From the NCBI GenBank assembly GCA_017577895.1, contig PKQY01000002.1, positions 1 through 64,000 of the forward strand: DNA of 64,000 nucleotides, in the 5' to 3' direction. Within the stretch, counting starts at the first letter, position 1; each line of letters starts with the position of its first letter. The translations under genes and the position numbers were made by a program. Below are positions 58,234 through 64,000 of the stretch, one piece after another. The stretch comes from Bacillota bacterium. Lineage in GTDB: Bacteria; Bacillota; Bacilli; ZCTH02-B2. A model generated the notes under the pieces. That model saw nothing but the letters and a program-made list of their open reading frames with translations. It ran no database searches and had not been told where the DNA came from.

Positions 58234-59616
58234 GTGCGATTGGATCTGTTCATTAAAAACGGCCATGTCGTCTTCCCCGGCGTCGGCGTCAAAAAAGCCA
58301 ACATCGGCGTCCGCGGCGGGAAAATCGTCGGCATTTATGAACCGGGCGACGAGTACGAGGCGGCCAAAGTTTTGGACGTCGAGGGCTTGTATGTGTTTCC
58401 CGGTTTGGTCGACGCCCACCAACATTTGGGCATTTACAACGACATCGCCGACGATTTTGCCGATACGGTCCAACACGCTTTGAGCGGCGTGACGACGGTC
58501 GTCAACTACTATCGGGAGCCGAAGGGATACCATGACGTGATTCCCCGGCTCATCGAGGCCGGCGAACAAAACAGTTACATCGACTTCACCTTCAGCCTGG
58601 GCATTTTGACGGAGCAGCACATCGCCGAACTGGAAGAATACGTGGATCAATACAAGCTGACCTCGTTCAAATTTTTCCGGAATTATGAGCGGCGGTTGAA
58701 CACGGTGTTTAACATCGACAACGGCATTGACTTGTCGGCGGCGGATTTGGTCCGGCTGTTGACCAAGTTCAAGGAAATTTCGCCCAAAATGGTGCTGGCC
58801 ATCCACGACGAGAACATGGACATCAACCGCTACTTGACGAAAGAGCTCATGGGGCAAGAAGTGGAAGATTCGTTGCGCACGTGGTCCAAGACGAGCCCCG
58901 GTTACGTGGAAGCCGAATCGGTGTTGAGCACGCTGTATTTGAACCACGTGGTCGGCGGCAACGTCTTCTTGGTCCACCTGAGCGCCGGGGCCAGCGTCGA
59001 CGTGCTGGAAAAAGTGCCGTGGCTGACCCAAAGCGGCGTCAAAGTGGAAACGTGCCCGCACTATTTGTTGCTGACGGAAGATGCGCCGGCGGGCCTGAAG
59101 GCGAAAGTGGGACCGCCCATTCACAGCCAATGGGATCAAGACCGCCTGTGGGAAGGCATTAAAAGCGGCGTCATCAACGCCATCGGGACCGACCATTGTC
59201 CCAATACGTTGGCGAAAAAATTCAAGAAAGGTACGGGCGTCTGGGATGCCTTGTTCGGCTTCCCCGGTGTCGGCGGGTTGCTGCCGCTCATGATCACCGA
59301 AGGTTTGAAACGGGGCGTCAGCTTGGAGCGGATTGCCGATATCACCTCCAAACAAGTGGCCGATGCGTTCAATTTGCCGCAAAAAGGGCGGATTGAAATC
59401 GGCGCCGACGCCGACTTCGCCATTGTCGATTTGAACGAAGAAAAGACCATCACGCACGACATGTTCTATTCGGCTTGCGACTATTCGGTGTACGAAGGGA
59501 TGACCGCCAAAGGCTGGCCGGTGTACACCATCAGCCGGGGAGAACTGCTGGTGGACGGCGGCAAACCGGTGTTAGAGAAAAAAGGCCGTGGCAAATTCAT
59601 CCCGCGTTACGCCTAA
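58234..59616 (+). CDS. Cyclic amidohydrolase (hydantoinase/dihydroorotase-like)
   Basis: A 460-residue metal-dependent hydrolase with a TIM barrel. All ligands of the binuclear centre are visible: H62 and H64 in GLVDAHQHLG, the carboxylated lysine K146 in TSFKFF, H191 in AIHDEN, H248 in LVHLSAG and D320 in GTDHCP. Family members open hydantoins, dihydropyrimidines, allantoin, dihydroorotate or cyclic imides. It starts at a GTG three bases after the amidase gene. Together they would open a ring to a half-amide or carbamoyl acid and hydrolyse it. Confidence 0.87.
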   Translation: MRLDLFIKNGHVVFPGVGVKKANIGVRGGKIVGIYEPGDEYEAAKVLDVEGLYVFPGLVDAHQHLGIYNDIADDFADTVQHALSGVTTVVNYYREPKGYHDVIPRLIEAGEQNSYIDFTFSLGILTEQHIAELEEYVDQYKLTSFKFFRNYERRLNTVFNIDNGIDLSAADLVRLLTKFKEISPKMVLAIHDENMDINRYLTKELMGQEVEDSLRTWSKTSPGYVEAESVLSTLYLNHVVGGNVFLVHLSAGASVDVLEKVPWLTQSGVKVETCPHYLLLTEDAPAGLKAKVGPPIHSQWDQDRLWEGIKSGVINAIGTDHCPNTLAKKFKKGTGVWDALFGFPGVGGLLPLMITEGLKRGVSLERIADITSKQVADAFNLPQKGRIEIGADADFAIVDLNEEKTITHDMFYSACDYSVYEGMTAKGWPVYTISRGELLVDGGKPVLEKKGRGKFIPRYA

Positions 59617-59664
59617 CCAGTGACGTCTAAACCAACGGAAAAAGAAAAGCGCCTTGAGATGCGC

Positions 59665-59680
59665 CTTGCGATATCGCAAG
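59665..59680. promoter_or_regulatory. Perfect 16-bp palindrome before the hydratase genes
   Basis: CTTGCGATATCGCAAG is a perfect palindrome. GCGCCTTG also occurs twice just before it (59649-59656 and 59661-59668). It lies in the 96-base gap between the amidohydrolase and the hydratase large subunit, the only sizeable gap in this part of the cluster. It may be an operator or mRNA structure. Confidence 0.4.
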
Positions 59681-59712
59681 TTGGTCATGGATAGCGAGAT
59701 GGGGGAGAAATC

Positions 59713-60969
59713 ATGGGAGAGACGCTGGCTCAGAAAATCATCGCCCGTGCCAGTGGCAAGTCGCACGTGAAGCCGGGGGAAATCGTGGACGTCAACGTCG
59801 ATCTGGCCATGATGCACGATTCCACCGGCCCCCGGCGCATTGCGCCGCTCATGGAAAAACTGGGGGCCAAAGTGTGGGACCCCGATAAGATTACGATCAT
59901 CGCGGACCACTTTGTCGCCGCCAGCGACAGCACCGAAGCGTCCATCTTGAAACTGACGCGGGAGTGGGCAAAGGCCAACAACATCAAAAAGTACCATGAG
60001 CGGGAAGGGATTTGCCACATCGTCCCGGTGGAAAAAGGGTACATCCGTCCCGGCATGTTCTATGTCGGCGCCGATTCCCATTCGACGACGGCCGGTGCCT
60101 TGGGGGCGTTTGCCATCGCTCTCGGTTCCACTGACATGCTCGGCGTCGTGGTGACCGGGAAAACGTGGGTCAAAGTGCCCGAGACGATGCGGGTCGTCTG
60201 GGAAGGGAAGTTGCCGGAAGGCGTCATGGCCAAGGACATGATGTTGAAGACGATCCAGACGACCAAAATTGACGGGGCGACGTACAAAGCCGTGGAGTTT
60301 GCCGGCGACACTGTTCACCGGTTGCCCGTCGACGAACGGCTGGTGTTGTCCAACATGGCCATCGAAATGGGGGCCAAAGCCGGCATGATCGAACCGGACG
60401 AGGTCGTGTACGAGTACTTGCGGGAACGGGGCGTCGTCGATTACGAACCGGTTTTTGCCGATGCGGATGCGGAATACGTTCAGACGTTGCATTTTCGTGC
60501 CGACGAGTTGGTCCCGATGGTGGCCTTGCCCCATTCGCCGGACAACGTCAAACCGATTCATGAAGTGGAACCGGTCAAAGTGAACCAGGCCTACATCGGC
60601 GCGTGCACCGGTGCGAAATACGAAGACTTGAAGATGGCGGCCCGGGTGTTGAAAGGGCGCCGGGTGGCGGATGGCGTGCGGTTGATGATCGCGCCGTCAT
60701 CGGCCGAGGTGATTCGCCGGGCGACGCGGGACGGACTCATGGAAATCTTTGTGGAAGCGGGAGCCATTTTGTTGCCCACCGGTTGTGGCGCCTGTGCTGG
60801 CCTGGGCATGGGTGTGTTGGCGCCGGGAGAAGTGTGCATTTCGTCCACCAACCGCAACTTCCCCGGTCGCATGGGGCGGGGCGCCGAGGTGTATTTGGCG
60901 TCACCGTTGACGGTGGCCGCGACGGCCATTACCGGGCAGATTACGGATCCGAGGATGTTCTTGGATTGA
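59713..60969 (+). CDS. Aconitase-type hydratase, large subunit (LeuC/DmdA-like)
   Basis: A 418-residue protein of the short LeuC/HacA group that includes isopropylmalate isomerase and dimethylmaleate hydratase DmdA. The 4Fe-4S cysteines are C298 in IGACTGAKYEDL and C358 and C361 in TGCGACAG. Substrate-site segments GADSHSTTAGALGAFA and NRNFPGRMG are present. The gene lies with its small subunit and a dimethylmalate-lyase-like gene, not with leuA, leuB or ilv genes. Hydration of a substituted maleate is therefore more likely than leucine synthesis. This is inference from context. Confidence 0.85.
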   Translation: MGETLAQKIIARASGKSHVKPGEIVDVNVDLAMMHDSTGPRRIAPLMEKLGAKVWDPDKITIIADHFVAASDSTEASILKLTREWAKANNIKKYHEREGICHIVPVEKGYIRPGMFYVGADSHSTTAGALGAFAIALGSTDMLGVVVTGKTWVKVPETMRVVWEGKLPEGVMAKDMMLKTIQTTKIDGATYKAVEFAGDTVHRLPVDERLVLSNMAIEMGAKAGMIEPDEVVYEYLRERGVVDYEPVFADADAEYVQTLHFRADELVPMVALPHSPDNVKPIHEVEPVKVNQAYIGACTGAKYEDLKMAARVLKGRRVADGVRLMIAPSSAEVIRRATRDGLMEIFVEAGAILLPTGCGACAGLGMGVLAPGEVCISSTNRNFPGRMGRGAEVYLASPLTVAATAITGQITDPRMFLD

Positions 60970-60988
60970 GGAAGCGTGGTGGTGACAG

Positions 60989-61489
60989 ATGAAGCGACGG
61001 GGAAGAGCATGGGTGTTCGGTGACAATGTGGACACCGACGTCATCAGTCCAGGGCAGTACTTGAAATTGACGGTGGAAGAAATCGCGCAGCACGTCATGG
61101 AAGGCGCCGATCCCGAGTTCGCCAAGAAAGTGCAGCCGGGCGACGTGGTGGTGGCCGGCAAAAACTTCGGCTGCGGGTCGAGCCGAGAATCGGCGCCGGC
61201 GGCGCTGAAACATGCCGGTGTCGGCGCGGTGGTGGCGGAATTTTTTGCCCGCATCTTTTACCGCAATGCCATCAATATCGGCTTGCCGGTATTGGAGTGC
61301 AAACAGGCCAAAGAAATTCAGCCGGGCGATGAACTGGAGATCGACCTCGAAAAAGGGGAAATCCGAAACTTGACGCAAAACAAGACGTACCAAGTGTCGC
61401 CTTTCCCGCCCCGCATCTTGGACATTTTGCAAGCGGGCGGCTTGGTGCCCTATTTGGAAAAACAGGGGAACTTGTCGAAAGGCAACTGA
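60989..61489 (+). CDS. Aconitase-type hydratase, small subunit (LeuD/DmdB-like)
   Basis: The 166-residue swivelling subunit that pairs with the large subunit just upstream. It has VFGDNVDTDVISPGQYL at residues 9-25 and the substrate-binding loop GKNFGCGSSRESAPAALK near 57-74. Length and sequence class match the short LeuD/HacB/DmdB type. It begins 19 bases after the large-subunit gene behind a GGTGGTGA site. Confidence 0.87.
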   Translation: MKRRGRAWVFGDNVDTDVISPGQYLKLTVEEIAQHVMEGADPEFAKKVQPGDVVVAGKNFGCGSSRESAPAALKHAGVGAVVAEFFARIFYRNAINIGLPVLECKQAKEIQPGDELEIDLEKGEIRNLTQNKTYQVSPFPPRILDILQAGGLVPYLEKQGNLSKGN

Positions 61490-61513
61490 ACATTCCAAAA
61501 GAGAGGGACAGCC

Positions 61514-62398
61514 ATGTCAGACATCCGAAAGCGATTGCGGGAACGGCTGCAAGAAAAAGAGATTGTCATTGCGCCGGGGGCTTATGACGCACTGACCGCC
61601 ACCCTCTGTGAACAAGCCGGTTTTGAAGCGGTGTATTTGACCGGTGCCGGGGTGTCGTACAGCACGTTGGGAAAATCCGATGTGGGGCTCATCACCATGA
61701 CGGAGATGGCCGACAAAGCCGCCTACATTTGCGATGCCGTGTCCATTCCGGTCATTGCCGACGGGGATACGGGCTACGGCAACGCGCTGAACGTCATGCG
61801 CACGGTGCGCGAGTACGAACGGGCAGGGGTTGCGGCCATTCAATTGGAAGACCAACTGTTTCCCAAACGCTGTGGTCACTTGGCCAACAAAGCGCTCATT
61901 TCCGCCGATGAAATGGTGGCGAAAATTCACGCGGCGGTAGACGCACGGAAGGATGAAAACTTTCTCATCATCGCCCGCACCGATGCCCGGGCCGTGGAAG
62001 GACTGGAGGCGGCCATTGAACGGGCGTTGCGATATGAGGAAGCGGGCGCCGATGTCATTTTCGTCGAAGCGCCGACCAGTGAAGAAGAGCTGGCCCAAGT
62101 GGCCCGGCGGCTGAACAAGCCGTTGCTGGCCAACATGGTGGAAGGCGGCAAGACCCCGCTGGTTCCTGCGCAACGCTTGCAGGAGATGGGGTATTCCATC
62201 GTCATTTATCCCAACAGCGTGACCCGGGTGATCGCCAAGGCGGCCGCGGACTTTTACCGGGAATTGAAACAAACCGGTTCCACGACCGGTTATGCGGATC
62301 GCATGCTGACGTTTGATCAGTTGAATCAAGTGCTGGGGTTGGCCCAAATTCGGCAACTGGAACAAAAGTACGACGAGAAAAATTTTCGCAGAGCGTGA
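61514..62398 (+). CDS. PEP mutase/isocitrate lyase superfamily C-C lyase (dimethylmalate or methylisocitrate lyase-like)
   Basis: A 294-residue TIM-barrel enzyme. The metal-binding DGDTGYGN near residues 82-89, QLEDQLFPKRCGH near 109-121 with catalytic C120, and the IIARTDAR segment define the lyase branch that includes 2-methylisocitrate lyase, oxaloacetate hydrolase and 2,3-dimethylmalate lyase. These enzymes cleave a 2-hydroxyacid to pyruvate or another 2-oxoacid plus a carboxylate. With a DmdAB-like hydratase directly upstream, a dialkylmalate substrate is the best guess. Phosphonate mutase activity is unlikely given the cysteine motif and neighbours. Confidence 0.85.
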   Translation: MSDIRKRLRERLQEKEIVIAPGAYDALTATLCEQAGFEAVYLTGAGVSYSTLGKSDVGLITMTEMADKAAYICDAVSIPVIADGDTGYGNALNVMRTVREYERAGVAAIQLEDQLFPKRCGHLANKALISADEMVAKIHAAVDARKDENFLIIARTDARAVEGLEAAIERALRYEEAGADVIFVEAPTSEEELAQVARRLNKPLLANMVEGGKTPLVPAQRLQEMGYSIVIYPNSVTRVIAKAAADFYRELKQTGSTTGYADRMLTFDQLNQVLGLAQIRQLEQKYDEKNFRRA

Positions 62399-62419
62399 CG
62401 AGAGAGGGGAGCGATTCCT

Positions 62420-63286
62420 TTGGGCTTGCTGTTACAAGCGCTCGTAGACGGCATCTTGATAGGAGGGATATACGGTCTCATCGGCATCGGGCTGACCTTA
62501 ATTTTCGGCGTGATGAAAATCATCAACTTTGCCCAGGGTGCCCTGATGATGCTGGGCATGTATGTCACCTACTATTTGTTCATCTGGTTCGGGTTGAATC
62601 CGTACTTGTCGTTGCCGTTTAGCGCCATCGCGTTGTTTTTGCTGGGGGCGCTCATCCAACGGGGGGTTTTGGATCGGGTGTTGGACGCCCCGGAACACAA
62701 CCAGCTGTTGGTGACCATGGGCTTGATGTTGATTATCGAAAACGCGGCGTTGGTCCTCTTCAGCCCGGATTTTCGCACGGTGAAAGTGGAGCAATTGAGC
62801 GGCGTATTGACGCTGGGGAATGTCAATTTCGAGAAGACGAAATTGATCGCCTTTCTCTTTGCTCTCCTCCTGACCGTTGTTTTGTACTGGTTTTTGCAAA
62901 AGACGTACCTTGGCAAAGCCATCCGGGCCGTCTCCATTGACCGGGACGGCGCTGCCTTGAGCGGGATTCAAGTGCGGCGAGTCAACATGATCACCTTCGG
63001 CATCGGCGCCGGTCTGGCCGCCGTGGCCGGAACACTCATCACGCCCTTTTTGTACATCACCCCGAGCGTCGGTGAAGTGTTCATTTTGAAAGCGTTTGTC
63101 GTCGTCGTCTTGGGCGGTTTGGGGAATTTCTTCGGCGCGCTGGCCGGTGGATTGATCATCGGCGTGAGCGAGTCGTTGACCAGCGTTTATATCCCGGGAA
63201 ACTATAAAGAGCTGGCGACCTTCCTGATCTTTATTCTCGTGCTGTTATTCCGGCCGACCGGGTTGTTTGGGAGGAAAGTGCGATGA
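62420..63286 (+). CDS. livH: LivH-type ABC transporter permease
   Basis: A 288-residue membrane subunit of a branched-chain-amino-acid-type (HAAT) importer. It has about eight hydrophobic segments, the ALVDGILIGGIYGLIGIGLT start and the GGLGNFFGALAGGLIIG segment near residues 231-247. It begins at a TTG and overlaps livM by four bases. The family also imports amides, urea, aromatic acids and other small compounds, so it may carry the substrate of the upstream enzymes. Confidence 0.9.
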   Translation: MGLLLQALVDGILIGGIYGLIGIGLTLIFGVMKIINFAQGALMMLGMYVTYYLFIWFGLNPYLSLPFSAIALFLLGALIQRGVLDRVLDAPEHNQLLVTMGLMLIIENAALVLFSPDFRTVKVEQLSGVLTLGNVNFEKTKLIAFLFALLLTVVLYWFLQKTYLGKAIRAVSIDRDGAALSGIQVRRVNMITFGIGAGLAAVAGTLITPFLYITPSVGEVFILKAFVVVVLGGLGNFFGALAGGLIIGVSESLTSVYIPGNYKELATFLIFILVLLFRPTGLFGRKVR

Positions 63287-64000
63287 AGCGACAATATCTC
63301 ATCTTGGGACTGGTATGGCTGCTCCTGGCCCTGGCGCCGCTGGTGGCTACGGACTATTTGCTTCACATCGGCATTCTCATCTTGATGTACGCGTATTTGA
63401 GCCAATGCTGGAACATCATGAGCGGTTATTCGGGCCAGTTTTCCTTCGGGCACGCAGCGTTTTTCGGCACCGGCGCGTACGCCTCGTCGGTGTTGCTGAC
63501 CAAATACGGCCTGTCGCCGTGGCTCGGGATGTGGGTCGGTGCGTTGGTGGCGCTCGTGATCGGTTTGTTCATCGGCTTTTTGTCGTTCCGCTTTCGCCTC
63601 AAAGGCGCCTACTTTGCCTTGGCGACGCTGGCGGTGGCGGAAATTTTGCGGCAAATCGTTCAAAACTCCGAGTTCTTCAACAAGACCATGGGCATTTTGA
63701 TTCCGTTGGCGCCCAATCCGTTGATGTTTCAATTTGAGTCACGCCTTCCGTACTATTACGTCATTTTCATCATGACCACCCTCGTCACGTGGCTCGTGTA
63801 TCAAGTGAGCAAAAGCAAGTTGGGATTTAACTTGGTGGCCATCCGGGAGAACGAAGATGCGGCCCGTTCGCTGGGTGTCGATGCGTTCAAGAACAAAATG
63901 ATCGCCATCGGTTTGAGCAGCGCGTTGACCGCCTTGGGCGGCACCTTCTACGCCCAATATTTGCTGCTCATTGAGCCGCCGTTGGCCTTTTCGTCGGGAG
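63283..64000 (+). CDS. livM: LivM-type ABC transporter permease (3' truncated by window)
   Basis: The second membrane subunit of the HAAT importer, with 239 codons before the window end; family members have about 300-350. Several hydrophobic helices, the NIMSGYSGQFSFGHAAFFGTGAY-type block near residues 44-66 (family signature) and AIRENEDAARSLGVD near 186-200 are present. The ATG overlaps the livH stop (ATGA). ATPase and binding-protein genes are expected further right. Confidence 0.92.
   Translation, partial: MKRQYLILGLVWLLLALAPLVATDYLLHIGILILMYAYLSQCWNIMSGYSGQFSFGHAAFFGTGAYASSVLLTKYGLSPWLGMWVGALVALVIGLFIGFLSFRFRLKGAYFALATLAVAEILRQIVQNSEFFNKTMGILIPLAPNPLMFQFESRLPYYYVIFIMTTLVTWLVYQVSKSKLGFNLVAIRENEDAARSLGVDAFKNKMIAIGLSSALTALGGTFYAQYLLLIEPPLAFSSG

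Noticed and set aside
57517..59457. A 646-codon minus-strand frame opposite the amidase and amidohydrolase genes
   Set aside because: Antisense shadow of two genes with intact catalytic residues on the plus strand.
59713..61489. Leucine biosynthesis leuC-leuD
   Set aside because: No leuA, leuB or ilv genes are nearby; the genes lie in a catabolic cluster with a lyase and amidases. Leucine function cannot be fully excluded without a tree.
54543..62398. Complete methylcitrate cycle (prpBCD)
   Set aside because: A PrpD-like and a PrpB-like protein are present, but there is no methylcitrate synthase and they are separated by hydrolases and a hydratase that the cycle does not need.
54543..64000. 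Complete nicotinate fermentation pathway
   Set aside because: No nicotinate hydroxylase, 6-hydroxynicotinate reductase, hydroxymethylglutarate dehydrogenase or B12-dependent mutase is coded here; only the last two steps have candidates.

Overview
The window looks like chromosomal DNA from a spore-forming, GC-rich and possibly thermophilic member of the Bacillales. Three things support this. The rpoC-str-S10-spc-alpha order is the Bacillus one, including the L7Ae-like gene before rpsL, the ECF ATPase and T genes plus truA after rplQ, and rplM-rpsI. The genes that follow are the Bacillus sporulation block (ybaK, cwlD, salA, gerD, kbaA, pdaB). Matches to SigG and SigE promoter consensus sequences sit in front of gerD and pdaB. 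No species can be named from the sequence alone. GTG and TTG starts are common and ribosome binding sites are strong.

Layout. 1-27.2 kb: the end of rpoC and the transcription and translation superoperon, with visible promoters for str, S10, rpoA and rplM and terminators after tuf, rplQ and rpsI. 27.3-33.1 kb: an enoyl-CoA hydratase inserted before the sporulation and germination block. 33.1-34.7 kb: a nine-gene tRNA array, a 38-codon YjcZ-like gene and a separate tRNA-Gly. 34.7-38.3 kb: cdaA-cdaR-glmM (cyclic-di-AMP synthesis and cell-wall precursor). 38.3-41.5 kb: accessory DNA with two paralogous membrane/coiled-coil proteins around an ArsR-like repressor, a glycosyltransferase and acyltransferase pair, and a decayed PadR-type regulatory module. 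41.5-53.2 kb: csaA, then siroheme synthesis (cobA-hemD fusion, CbiX-type chelatase) divergent from a full sulfate uptake and reduction operon (sbp-cysT-cysW-cysA-sir-small gene-cysH-sat/cysC-small zinc ribbon). 53.2-54.4 kb: the disulfide pair bdbC and bdbD. 54.5-64.0 kb: a catabolic cluster that runs off the window end.

The last cluster is the most unusual part. It encodes, in order, a PrpD/MmgE-family protein, a fumarate-reductase/ketosteroid-dehydrogenase-like flavoprotein, an isochorismatase-fold amidase, a cyclic amidohydrolase, a two-subunit aconitase-type hydratase, a PEP-mutase/isocitrate-lyase-type C-C lyase and LivH/LivM permeases. Read as chemistry this suggests ring opening of a cyclic imide or lactam, removal of ammonia, hydration of a substituted maleate and cleavage to pyruvate plus a short acid. 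The last two steps are those of the dimethylmaleate/dimethylmalate branch of nicotinate fermentation, but the other genes of that pathway are not here. The true substrate is not known from sequence.

Regulatory observations that merit attention are an infA that seems to start at CTG, a 16-bp sequence covering the -10 boxes of both divergent sulfur promoters, tandem TGTAA/TTACA palindromes on the promoter of the ArsR-like operon, and a 17-bp palindrome at the start of the catabolic cluster.
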